From: Biscogniauxia marginata | Lineage: Eukaryota > Ascomycota > Sordariomycetes > Xylariales > Xylariaceae | DNA: 64,000 nucleotides | Direction of reading: 5' to 3' | NCBI GenBank assembly: GCA_022695795.1 | Contig: MU404128.1 | Span: 124,001 to 188,000 of the forward strand | Shown here: positions 1 through 10,564 of the stretch, piece by piece | How the letters are laid out: every line of letters starts with the position of its first letter | Position numbering within the stretch: the stretch's first letter is position 1 | Program-made: the position numbers and the translations under genes | Notes under the pieces: model-generated | What the model was told of the DNA's origin: nothing | The model's input: only the letters and a program-made list of their open reading frames with translations | The model's database searches: none

Positions 1-40
1 TTCACGAAGCAGGTCGCTAGTTTGACACATGGGAATGTAG

Positions 41-387
41 AGGGAGTCCTCGTGTTCAATCAAGACGGGTCCGAAGGCATACGAGCAGCGAGAACCCCCA
101 GTGCCGCAGACTATCGTCGAGTTCGACTGTAGAGGCCTAGAGTTCACTTCTTTCTCACCAGAAGTAAGTTCACGTCTATTATCTTGGGCCGCTGCACCAC
201 TGCTGGAGGGCTTACATTGATGAATTACCGCCGGATTTAGGGGGAATGGCTAGCCGAAGGTCTAGAGTCCGGCACCAAGTTCGAGGGCATCGACTCGCTG
301 CAGGAAGGTGAATGGTTTGACTACGACGAGAAGGCCAACGACGAGGTTAGTATCAAGGAGTTGCGGTGGGATATCAAGCGGGCCTGA
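41..387 (+). CDS. DUF866 (UPF0587/C1orf123-like) protein, 3' part only
   Basis: Only the last two exons are inside the window: 41-163 and 241-387. They are joined across an intron with a gtaagt donor at 164 and an acceptor ending at 240. The first 40 bases look like the end of the previous intron (acceptor tag at 38-40). The joined peptide (89 residues) contains the family landmarks TIVEFDCRGLEF, GEWLAEGLESGTKFEGIDSL and the C-terminal EGEWFDYDEKAN...WDIKRA. This is the closing half of the DUF866 family of eukaryotic zinc-binding proteins (human CZIB/C1orf123). The two CxxC zinc motifs of the family would lie upstream, outside the window; the visible RESS peptide normally follows the second CxxC. 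The cellular role is poorly defined. Identification rests on remembered family consensus; confident for the family, silent on the N-terminus. Confidence 0.85.
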
Positions 388-815
388 GTATTTCAGCTTA
401 GTATCGTGACATCATATATAGCGGCATGTCGATGGAAGCTTTTCAAGTGTACACGTAACGTACCTAGGACGGTGATAGATGTACGTACCTACCTTACACA
501 GTAGGATGTAGGTACCTATGAGTGGTCCATCGTTGCGTGGCCCCGCTATAGAGGTAGCCACCGGACCACTCAACGCCCGTCTCCTCTGCTCGGTACTACG
601 GCTAGGTAGCTCTGACCCCTCTAACCAATTAGAGCCAAGGATGAAATTTAAGTCTAAGGTAGTTAGTTTCCAGCAGAAGCTCCCGCAAGCCTCATCAGCC
701 TCGAGCTTTCAATCCTTTTCCACAACGCGACGACACCGACACAGCATCATCTACTAGAGCCGTCCGTCCCACCCACCACCCGCCACCCAGACGCGACCTC
801 TCCCATCCGCCCACA
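388..815. other. intergenic, 3' flank of DUF866 gene and SmF promoter/5'UTR
   Basis: No coding region recognised. It holds GTAGGTACCTA-type short repeats around 476-517. A C-rich, pyrimidine-biased stretch (about 765-812) leads directly into the SmF start codon and is probably its 5'UTR. Confidence 0.6.
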
Positions 816-1640
816 ATGAGTGTAGGTCACCCTTCTGCACATCCAAGGTTTTGAACCAATTTGACTGCGGCAGACGCTCACGCAAATAATACAGTTCATG
901 CCCATCAACCCGCGGCCTATGCTGCAAGGCCTGTACGTCCGACCAGCCGTCCCGCCATCCATCCAGACACTACCCCTTCCCCGTTTGATACCACCGAGCC
1001 TCGCAATAACCAATCCCTAATCTACCCCTTCCCAATCCTCCTTGCCTGGTAGAGGAAGAGGAAGGAGAGGGGAAATTTATTCGTACCTGGGATAAAGAAA
1101 AAAAGAGAAAAAAAACAAGGCCAGAGCTCTCCCGCAAAGTACGTGGTTAAACTAACGTATCGTTTTCGGCGACGCAGCGTCAACAAGGAGATCGAGGTTC
1201 GGCTTAAATGGGGCGACACCTGCTACAAGGGCGTGCTTGTCAGCGTCGACAGCTACATGAACGTCCAGCTGACGAACGCCCAAGAGTTCATCGACCAGAA
1301 GTTCACCAGCGATCTAGGACAGATCCTAATTCGGTGCGTGTCTGTCCCCTCTTGTTTTGCTGCTCCCCCCCAAATTAGAAGAGTGAGGCGAGGGTCCCGG
1401 GGCTGAACTCCGTCCATTGACGTGGTGATGATGCCCTGGAATAGGTAAAATAGGAAAATAAAAAGGGAGAAGAGTGGATAAAGGCCTGTGGATGGACCGC
1501 AGGGGCGAAGAATGGAGCAGAGCCACCGAAGATGATACATTCTGTTACTGACACGTTGATTACTGAATAGGTGCAATAATGTATTATGGATCAAGGGCGT
1601 AAACGAAGGCGAGAGTGGCGACGTAAAGATGAAGGACTAG
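816..1640 (+). CDS. SMX3: small nuclear ribonucleoprotein F (SmF)
   Basis: Four exons: 816-821, 895-932, 1178-1333 and 1571-1640, giving 89 residues. The first exon is only six bases (Met-Ser) and is missed by simple ORF calling. The second encodes FMPINPRPMLQGL. The third carries the Sm1 motif (VNKEIEVRLKWGDTCYKGVLVSVDSYMNVQL) and the fourth completes Sm2 (ILIRCNNVLWIKG). Length and order match SmF, one of the seven Sm proteins that form the ring on U1, U2, U4 and U5 snRNAs. A short charged C-terminal tail (NEGESGDVKMKD) follows. Donors are gtaggt, gtacgt and gtgcgt. LSm6 is the nearest alternative, but the MPINPRPML leader and the CNNVLWI ending are SmF features. It converges on the PRMT5 gene downstream, whose product methylates other Sm proteins; the adjacency is probably accidental. 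Confidence 0.93.
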
Positions 1641-2473
1641 GTCTGGTCGAGCCGAGGTAATCTAGACAAGGACGTACGACAAATAGGCAGTCGAAGTGGT
1701 TAGATACCCCAGTATGGACGATGGATGGATATCAAGGGGGGAGAAAGCGAGTCAGTCAAGTAGACGGGAAAAGGCCGAATCCTTAATGTATGAAACCACC
1801 GATGGTAGACCTTTACACGGCCAGCAAGATGCTAGACTAGATCCGGGCAAGAGCACAACATGCCAATTCAGGGGAAAAGGCAAGCATCCGGTCGGTCATC
1901 ATGCCAGTATCATCGTCTAGCAAGCGGAGCTCGGTGGGTAGCAGAGGCACATACAGTCATCCTTCCGAGACCCCTAAAAGACCAGGTAGACAAAAATTCA
2001 GACGGCTCTCTGCTATTCTTGGACGGGGTAAATGGAAAGAAGAAGAAAATGGCAAATACTTTTTTCCTCCAATCCTCACCACACCCCCTTCTATTCCTTT
2101 CGTTCTCCTACCGATTCCCGACGCGCTCCCCCTCGACACGGTAGAGCCTCAGTTCCTCTTACCCTGCCTTGTTTCTCTCTATCTCCATCTCCTACATCAG
2201 ATCCATAACTCTCTAGTCATTTGATTAAAGTCCTCGTCGCGTAGTACAAGCAGGGTAGCGTATCATGTCACATCAGACACGCGACCTTCCGACTACTACA
2301 CAGCTCCGAGCCGCCTACCTTCACCCTCTGCGACGGCCCCACCCACATAAACGCCTCGACCATCCACTCGTACCAGACCTTGGCGTCGTCCGTCTGCCGC
2401 CACATACTGACTTCGAGTTCTGTATCCGGGGGGAAGTACAGCGGTTGCTATGAGCAGAATTAGAGTCAGAATT
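1641..2473. other. intergenic between convergent SmF and PRMT5 genes
   Basis: Contains the two 3' flanks. The open frames here are short, mutually overlapping and have no recognisable protein character, so I see no gene. Confidence 0.6.
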
Positions 2474-4906
2474 TCAGTCTACTATGTTCCAAGGCAAGGA
2501 GAAGGGAGGCGCTTCGAGAACGATTTCGAGAAATTTGGGGTCTGGGCGTTGGGGGTGAAAGCTCACCTTCAGTGGGAAGAATATAGGAAACCAGGAGATC
2601 ATATCCTTGCTCTTTTGATCGATCATGTCCGGCAGCGTGCTCAGCTCAACCTTCTCCTTATCGCCTACCGTCTGCTCATACAGCACGGCCTCGAAGTACC
2701 CCGCGAGCCCGTGTATCACGCCGCGCGTCCGGCACACGAAAGTGAGGTGGCAGTGCCGAGCATTATGGTCGTTAGCGCCCACGCCGCCGGCCATGCTACC
2801 CCCGCCACCTCCGACGACGCCGCCCGAGCGCCGCGCGTCGATCGCTTCCATTGTCGACTGCGGTAGGGGGTGCACGAACTCCCACGCCTGCTGAAAGCGC
2901 CCTCGGTCCGGGACCCGCTGCGACACAAAGTCGATAGCAAATAGTCGCACCACCCATGGAGTATCGAACGCGGTGGCCTCGCCACTTGCCTTTCGCTGTG
3001 CAATGTCCGCGTAGATGCGCGGCGTCGAGATAGGCGTCAGGTGGGCCGTGTAGGAGCTCGGGATCGAGATGCCATGTTCGGGAGCTAAGACGTGCTGGAT
3101 GCCGTCGAGGCACTCGGGCGAAAGCTCATTGTCGCCGAAAGATCCGAGGAGTTCTGAGACGAGGATATCGACCTTGCCGTGGATGGGCTTACTCTTATCG
3201 TCGCCCAACGAAACGACTGGTCCCTTCCACGCGCGCATGTCCGTCTTCACAACCGTTACGCGGCCGCCCCAGACCTTCTGGTTTTGCCGGAGGAGGTAAA
3301 TGTATGCGTTCGGGTTCTTCTCGACGGCCCATACCTGAACAGGCACACCGGTGGTTTCGCTTGCTCGTAGGGCCCGCGTGACGAGCGGTCCGCGACCGGA
3401 GCCTGCAACAGCGATGACCACGCCCCCCGGCGACGATGTTGGTTTCCCTCGTTCAGACCATTCCCGCAGGGCTTCTGCGATGGCCAATTCATATTGTCGA
3501 TATTTGACGGGGTCGCCCTCGAACACTTCGTACGTGACGCTCTCTAGGTTATCGGATAGGGGCTGCAGTGGTGATTGTAGCCAGTCCTGAAAATTGGTCA
3601 ACGTGCCCTGTTCTAAGACGCTGAGCGGCTCCTGCTGCCTTTCGATGTATCTGAGGTACGCAGAGTACTCGTTTGGTCCTTGGGATTTCTGGCCACTCTT
3701 GGCGGTTTGCGTAGCTGCAGCCTCAGACAAACTAGGGAAATCGACCGTAGAGGAGGTATCAATCGACTCGCTCGTTTCAGGGCCAGCTTGCAATTCGGGC
3801 CCAACATCGCACAACAGGAAATATGGCGCATTCTTTAGTCGCATATAGGTCCATATCATCTCCTGGTGGTGCCGGCTGAGAGAAGGGTGGCCGGCTTTAT
3901 TGGTCTGAAATGTTTGAGGACCAAATGTCAGGTACTGAAGGGGCTCGGAGAACCATCTTGTCTGTAGTTCCTTTTCGGGAAGCATCCGAGGTATCCTCAA
4001 AGCTTGTGTTGAAATTAGTCTAGTGATGTCCACTTGGGAGGAGCTTTGATAGAGGCGATACGCTTATAGGGGGAGGGTTTGGGGCGCTGGCTTACCAACG
4101 AAGAGCTTTGTATCATATTCGCAAGTAGTGCGAATAACATGCCACGAGTCCCAGGAGCTGAAAAGGTCAATCTCCTTCTTCTCCTGCGGCTCGTTCTGGT
4201 TTTCGTTGGGCAGAGACAAGAGTGGCGCCTTTTCTTCTAGGCCAGGCTCCCGGTACATAGGAAGGTGAACAATGAAAGTGACCCGAGTACCAACCAGGAG
4301 GGCTTCCTGTATGGCGCGAGCATATTGCGTAATACCCTGGCTGCTACCCGCATCTACTGGGTCTTGCCGAGGGCCCGGGATGATGATGCTCCTGACACCG
4401 CAGAAATTGGCATAGGCCACCTCAAGGTTCAAGACCTGCCTGGAGATACTCGAGATAATGTGATTAGGAGAACAGAGATCGATCCACGGACTAGAATACG
4501 CGACATATCCACTGGTATAGGTTCCCGGGAAGAGGGTAGTGTCATCCGTAGTCAGCGGGGGCACTATGGGATCTGGACGAGATCCGGCATTCTGCTGGTC
4601 ACCTAGACTCAATAGGCTAGTGTTAAGGAGGCTGAAGATGCGGTCATGGAAATGATGATTGGTGATAGGCGTTGTGACAAAACTGAACTACGGCCCAATT
4701 ATTTAGATACATGATTTGCTCCAATGGGTGTGGTTTTTCTTTTGCTTTTGCTCGTTCTTGTTACTTACACCAGTGTTCAAGATTTGGCCGTACTGTAGGT
4801 TTGTGAGCGTCTCGGATCTCGTAGAGTCATGTTGGCCGATGTAAAACGTCGGCCGAATTTCGTTGAAGCCCTCAGACTCGTCGTCGACGAGGTAGGCTTG
4901 CGCCAT
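2474..4906 (-). CDS. PRMT5: type II protein arginine N-methyltransferase 5 (Skb1/Hsl7/PRMT5)
   Basis: Three exons on the minus strand: 4769-4906, 4096-4687 and 2474-4002, giving 752 residues. The N-terminal TIM-barrel half carries the ...TTPITNHHF segment. The catalytic half has YEVFEGDPVKYRQYE (about residues 401-415, the PRMT5-specific Phe in the active site), the SAM-binding motif AVAGSGRGPLV (about 441-451) and the double-E loop SELLGSFGDNELSPE (about 527-541). It performs symmetric dimethylation of arginines, classically on SmB/D1/D3 and histones, and in yeasts also acts in morphogenesis control. A glycine-rich insert (GGVVGGGGGSMAGGVG, about residue 640) sits in the C-terminal barrel and looks like low-complexity expansion. 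Intron 2 was placed so that KLFV joins ALRIPRMLP, as in the family; the acceptor there is a weak caag. The start is the only Met heading the conserved frame. Confidence 0.93.
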
Positions 4907-5975
4907 TATTTCGCCGCTTGGAGTTCTTGGGGTTAAACTTCCGAGCGGTTAAGAGAGAATGCTGTGTACGAGTGGTGGATCGGTGGAGGCGTAAGCGAAG
5001 ATCAGCTAAGAAGCCATTATAGACCACAGGGTGGAATGTTCGGGTCGACAAGGCTTAAATTGGTGTTGGTGTTGGAGGACACAACACATTCATGCCTGAT
5101 CGATCCAATAAAGTAAGGTAGGTAAGGTGCCTTACGAAAAGATACCTGACGAGTGGTTGTAGTATTTATTATACAATAAGTAAACTGAAGCTATTACATG
5201 TAGCATGTAGCATCGATCAATCTGATCAATAATTTGGAGGTGACTAGAAAACTCAATTAAGTTGACGCATGCTCATTGGCCAAATCCTGCACCTGCTCTT
5301 TTCGCACGATTAGGTAGCTATGAACTGAACTTTTCCTCCGTTCTTTCTTTGTTATTTTTCTCCCAGGTCTTATGACTACCAGCTGCCTAGGCCAGGTACC
5401 TTTACCTAAACTTGAGTTAAGAAAGTGGGCCCAAGTAAGAGGTAAGTATGCATACATGCAGTCTGTACTGACCTACATAGTTAATTAAATCCCTATAGCT
5501 TGCCAAACTACCTTAGGTAGTAACGAAAAGCTATGAAATATCTCAAAATTACCTAGATACATACCACTTTGCCCGTCACGTGATGTATATTATATAGAAT
5601 AAGGAGCATGTTGCCTGACATCAATTCGAGCCAAGTCGAATACCTATTCGCCTAATGTATGCTGTTCTTGTCTGAGAAGGTACATACATAGCTTATGTCA
5701 TTGGATCACAGAGAGTGGGTCACTTTACCTGACCTAGGTATCTTCTCTCTCTAGATTGGCTTGAAAGTACGCGGCTAACCAGATTCGGCATAAATTGATG
5801 TCTGGCGCCGGGCTACTGTTTTTAACCACCCTGGCGGCCTGTATGTAACATATTTTACCCCACGTTACCCTGTGATGGAGCTCGACCTTGTCCCGCATAA
5901 TAAATTCATCTCACCACCTCTTGTCGCTCCCTGTATATAGGTTGAGTCGAATAGTCCAATCCAAATATCATCGAG
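4907..5975. other. divergent promoter region between PRMT5 and prefoldin-4
   Basis: About 1.07 kb shared 5' region. It has several GTAGGT/ACCTAC short repeats (5111-5150, 5480-5530) and A/T-rich stretches. No gene seen; no specific regulatory site can be supported. Confidence 0.6.
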
Positions 5976-6667
5976 ATGAATCGGCGTATGGTCAGTTTCT
6001 TTAAATATTTGGTCCATCTCTAACTTTTAGCAGACTGCTAACAATTAGGGTTTCTCCCGGATAGCTTACCAGGGAGGACGAGACAGCGGGCGAAGAAGTC
6101 GAGGTCCGTCGCGAAGACCAGGACAAGATCAACAAGTTCAGTCGGTTACACCAGCGAGAGCTGAATATCGAGGAGGAGCTCAAGGCTAAGAATGTGGGAA
6201 TAACACCTTTAATCGCTCGAGCACGAGACGAACCATCCCGATCCCACAAACACGACTACTGACACGCGAATCGATTGTGTAGAAAGAGAAGGAAGAGCTC
6301 GACGACGTCACGACCGAACTTGAACTTGCCGACGAAGACGATACCGTGCCGTAAGCCTCCTCCCCCTACCACGCGATAGTACAGTTCTCCAGCACACCCA
6401 GCTATTACATTTCGATATCGTTTATGTGATGGACTAGAAGAGAGAAGAAGCTGATATTCTTGTTGGTCACATAGGTACAAGATCGGCGATTCCTTCTTCC
6501 ATGTACCACTGCCACAAGCACAAGAGATGCTCGCCTCGTCCACAACACGAATAGATGAGGAGGTGTCTGTGCTGGAAGATAAACTGAGTACGACGAAAGA
6601 TGAGATGACGCAACTGAAGGTTGAGCTGTACGCCCGCTTTGGACGGAGTATAAACCTGGAGACATAA
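5976..6667 (+). CDS. GIM3: prefoldin subunit 4 (Gim3/Pfd4)
   Basis: Four exons: 5976-5990, 6065-6193, 6283-6350 and 6475-6667, giving 134 residues. The tiny first exon encodes MNRRM and joins LTREDE of exon 2. The conserved core reads EVEVRREDQDKINKFSRLHQRE, then ELADEDDTVPYKIGDSFFHV, then the C-terminal helix ending KVELYARFGRSINLE. These are the hallmarks of the beta-class prefoldin subunit 4: two coiled-coil helices bracketing a beta hairpin. Prefoldin is the heterohexameric cytosolic co-chaperone that passes nascent actin and tubulin to the CCT chaperonin. Splice phases are all consistent, and each exon is too short to be noticed alone. The first donor (gtcagt) is slightly unusual, but only acceptor 6063-6064 restores the conserved frame. 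Confidence 0.93.
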
Positions 6668-8306
6668 GGATGATATTTACGCAAGCTACCACAGCGCAAG
6701 TATCCGAGTAGATGATGGTGGGGCTCTAACCAACCGCCTCTGTGGGCTCAATGAAAAGAGTTGCGGCTCTCCCGCGGACCAGGAATCAAATACAACTTGG
6801 ATGGTGACAGTTCTTGAAGGTCTTAATTAGAAGGGGGGGCGAAAGGCGCAAGCAACCTAGAGAAGACCAAGACTTTTGCGAATACGGACAATAACCTACC
6901 AAAATCCTACCTTCAACTATATCGAAACTTGGATATTGATAATTCCGAGCTACGCGCGTGGATTACACCTGGCCACACACTAATTTTTCTCCCCTCCCCT
7001 CCCCTATATTTCCCCTAATTGGCTTATATCTCAGTCATCATAATAAATAGTTCGTTGGGAACACAAGGTATCCATGTAAAGTCAACGAGCTCGTCATCTG
7101 GATCAGCATGTCACCAGAGGGGATCTAATATCCTACTTATGCATACTAGCTATAGACCGGTTAGGTGGCTAATGCAGTACGCTTGAACTATTATTATGGC
7201 GACGAGGTTGAATGCCTCAGGCATTCAGACAACTACTTAAAGCTGTATATCAATATGTCTCTCTCGCTAATACATGTAAGTCAGTTAATAACTGGACTAA
7301 GATAGAGAGTCCCCACTTCATAGACTTAACACACTTTTTTAACGACTCACTTACCTAGGTAGTCATTCATTTAGTCATACTGAGTGAATGTGGTTGTAAT
7401 AATGATGGAGGGCAACTCTAGACTAAGTACCTAGGTAGCTAACGAGATTTCTCACATACATTTAGTTCCAATTATCAGGTTATGAACCCATACATAGTGG
7501 GTGCCCCTTAAATCACTACGTAGTCCCACATTACTATGGATGGCAACAAGCTATTAGAGAAGGAGAGGAAAGGAAATGGACTGGGAAGGATAGGTTAGCA
7601 TTAACTAGTAGTACTTGTCCATCAAGTAGACACATATTTTCTGTATAGTTGCATTTTGCAGTCGAATGATTTTAGATGATTTGAACCAATCACTAAAGTC
7701 TACCTCTGTGGAGTGGTGGGAAGATTGAAGTACTACCCGATATGTACAACATAACCAACCCATCGGGTCGTGTAAGAGTTGAATTCGGTTGACGGATGAA
7801 ATTGTGTACCTACCTATCTAAGTGATTTACTCAATTGGGGTAAGTACATACATACTAGGTATGTACCTACATATACCTAGGTTAGACGGCAGGAAGGACG
7901 TCTTCAGCGGAAACGATGGTTGCGCACATGCAAGGGGGATCGTTCCATGTCAATAAAACAAATGATGTCATGGCGAGTCCTTTTATATCAAATTCCTGGT
8001 GGAACCCCGGTAGCCTTTTGTTTTTCCTTGAAATAGGTGAGACTCCCCAGCTACCTTGCATCAACACGCAACCATTGCATTTACTTATCTAGCTACGATT
8101 AATTCGACTTAATAAAGAACCGGGAAGTTCACTCTGCTAGAGGCGGTGCCTGTTCCACGGATCAAGACCAATTATTGTCCCACACGTCAGAGCCCACGGA
8201 CCTCAACTATCATCCCATCATTATATCACCAGATCCCTTCCTACGGTCCTCGAATTACCCAGGAACAACAACATCGACATAGTCCTACTTTGCTTCCTAG
8301 TTCCTA
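6668..8306. other. intergenic, no gene seen
   Basis: About 1.6 kb between prefoldin-4 and the App1-like gene. A/T-rich with TACCTAGGTA-type motifs (7350-7440, 7800-7885). The only open frame over 60 codons (7882-8067, minus) has no protein character. The last 200 bases are presumably the promoter of the following gene. Confidence 0.6.
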
Positions 8307-9929
8307 ATGACCTGGGTATTGACACCGATATGGCTGTTTTCGGCTACGGTGCTTGGTGCGGCATATCCTACGATCACGCCAGCACCAAATCTTAAAGATC
8401 GAATGGTCCCCGTGGAGCGTGCCCTCGACCCCGGAAGCTACATCAACGGCGTCTTAGGCAGTCTCGGGAGCGATGTCTCCAGCTACGTAGCATCCGGTGT
8501 GCCTCAATTCTTCCAGGACTTCCCCAGTGGTGATGCCGTCAAGAGCTCTCTTGGCATTGATGATGACGACCTCGCGGCAAAGCCAACCCAAGTCTTGAAC
8601 ATCCCAGGCTATGCCAATTGGACTGATCAAGGATGGAATGTGCGGGTTCACGGAAATGTATATAAGCAACCCGACATAACACAAGAGAAGCTGGACGACC
8701 TAGCCAACGTGTTTCTCATCGGCACCGACATCGACGAGCTTCAGCCCAATGAACAGGCGCAAGCTCGGAATCTGACAGCGTCCATCTTCGTCGTCCAGCA
8801 GGATGATCGCAATGTGACAATTAACTTTGAGAACGACGTCGCAGTCCGGCCGGACGCCAGCGGTGGCGTTGTCAACGCTGTGAGTTAACTTGGAAGGTTC
8901 TAAACCTCGTGCTCTGGACTAACAGGACCGGCTTATAGGAAGGCGGCGCACAATCTATACAACTCCCCTACGAGACTACTTCCCAAGGCGATTTTGATGC
9001 CTTTATCATTCTCCAGAACACCACTGGCCCTGATGGCGGTCATCTAGTTGCCGGGAACGCGACCAATTCGATCCAGGCCCTCAACATGTACGCCAATGGC
9101 ACCCTCACTGGCAATGCGACGGCATACCTAGTACCTCCAACAGGCCTCACCATCATCTCCGACATTGACGATATCCTCCGCATAACCAAGATTTACGAGC
9201 CGAAGGAAGGTCTCCTGAATTCGTTTGCTCGCGCCTTCACGCCGTGGGAGAATATGCCCGAGATCTATGCGAACTGGTCCGCGTCGATAGAAGATTTCCA
9301 CTTTCACTACCTGACCACCACTCCAGAACAGGTCACAAGAAACTACATGGAGTAAGTAACATAGAACCAGAAAATAAACCTGTAATGCGGTATATATGAG
9401 AGACTAACATGTGCCTAGATTCATCTATAAGACATATCCGCTCGGGTCCTTCGACACGCGACCGCTCAACTTTTCTGACGTCTCTGCAACGCTCTCGATC
9501 CGCAAATTTCTACTCGAGAAGATCTTCCAGACATACCCGCAGCGGAGGTTTGTCCTCATGGGCGACACGACGAACTCGGACGTCATGAAGGATTACCCGC
9601 AACTTGTGAAGGACTACCCGGGCCAGGTCCAGTGCATTTTCCTGCGCAACACTTCCGCCACGGACGACGGCGACCTCTTCCCGTACGACACTTCGGGATT
9701 CGAGGGCATCGACCAGCGGCAGTACATGTTCTTCGTGCACGCGGACGACCTGCGCGGTGCCGACATCGTGGGCGGGAACTGCCACAACGAAGCCGTTCAG
9801 CAGAACGTCACTTTCGGGTGGCAGGGCCAAGGGTTTGGTAATGCAGCTTCTTCTGCTTCCAGAGACTGGAACTGGGTAATATTGGGCGCCTCGCTTTTAT
9901 TGACGACTGTGTCTCAATTGGTTTTATAG
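8307..9929 (+). CDS. secreted/GPI-type App1-like phosphatidate phosphatase domain protein (DUF2183)
   Basis: Three exons: 8307-8879, 8939-9351 and 9419-9929, giving 498 residues. The N-terminus has a signal-peptide-like segment (WVLTPIWLFSATVLGAAYP). The catalytic part contains GLTIISDIDDILRITKIYE (about residues 260-278), PEIYANW, FHYLTTTPEQV and RRFVLMGDTTNSDVMKDYP, the order expected of the App1/DUF2183 HAD-like lipid phosphatase domain. The acidic pair is D266/D268, but the fifth position of the DxDxT motif is Ile270 instead of Thr. Many potential N-glycosylation sites (NWT, NLT, NVT, NTT, NAT, NGT, NFS) and a hydrophobic C-terminus (WVILGASLLLTTVSQLVL) suggest an extracellular, possibly GPI-anchored protein, unlike cytosolic yeast App1. 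Family call is firm; enzymatic activity is inferred. Confidence 0.85.
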
Positions 9930-9977
9930 AGACGAGACACTTTTTTGGATAGTGAACGAGACTATGAGGATAGAATA

Positions 9978-10013
9978 AGCATGATTACCTAGCATGATTA
10001 CCTAGTATGATTA
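9978..10013. repeat. 13-bp tandem repeat, about 2.8 copies
   Basis: The unit AGCATGATTACCT occurs twice exactly (9978-9990, 9991-10003). It is followed by a partial, one-mismatch third copy, about 50 bases after the stop of the App1-like gene. Confidence 0.8.
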
Positions 10014-10540
10014 ACAATAAAGCCCTGTAGTAATTTATGGTTATGAAGCCTCTGCGATATATCCACGTGCTTGAACGCCGATCCTATCTTTATAGTAAGA
10101 GATGCAGGAAAATATGGAAATAAAATATAGCCAATGACCATAACAGCCTCTGCCGTAAGCCGCAGATGAATGTGCATATTCCTTAGATGCCGTGGTAAGG
10201 GATCTGCGGTGCTGGGCAGATAGCGTGGGCGATTCGGAGAATTATTCCCATAGGGTATAGTGAGTATGGTACCCGTATATGCAGATCGATCGGTTGACTT
10301 GGACCGATCGACGTTTTTGTACATTTTACATTCCGCGCCCCCGGGGGGGTTTTTTTTTTCTCTCTTTCTTCTTTTCTTTGTCGATCTCTGCGGTATTTGA
10401 TAAACTCACCCAACCGGGGATGGGGTTTGGAACGAACGCCTATGTAGGTAGGTAGTTACCTAGGTACATACATTGGCTTCTAGAACCCAGTATGTATGTA
10501 AGATCTGAGAATAGGTAATATAGTAGGTACCTAAGGTTAA

Positions 10541-10564
10541 CTCTCTCTCTCTCTCTCTCTCTCT
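10541..10564. repeat. (CT)12 microsatellite
   Basis: Uninterrupted CT dinucleotide tract visible directly in the sequence. Confidence 0.95.

Noticed and set aside
1696..2453. Several plus-strand open frames between SmF and PRMT5
   Set aside because: Short, mutually overlapping, no protein character; region is explained by two 3' flanks.
9510..9830. 106-codon minus-strand frame opposite the App1-like gene
   Set aside because: Antisense shadow of the GC-rich third exon.
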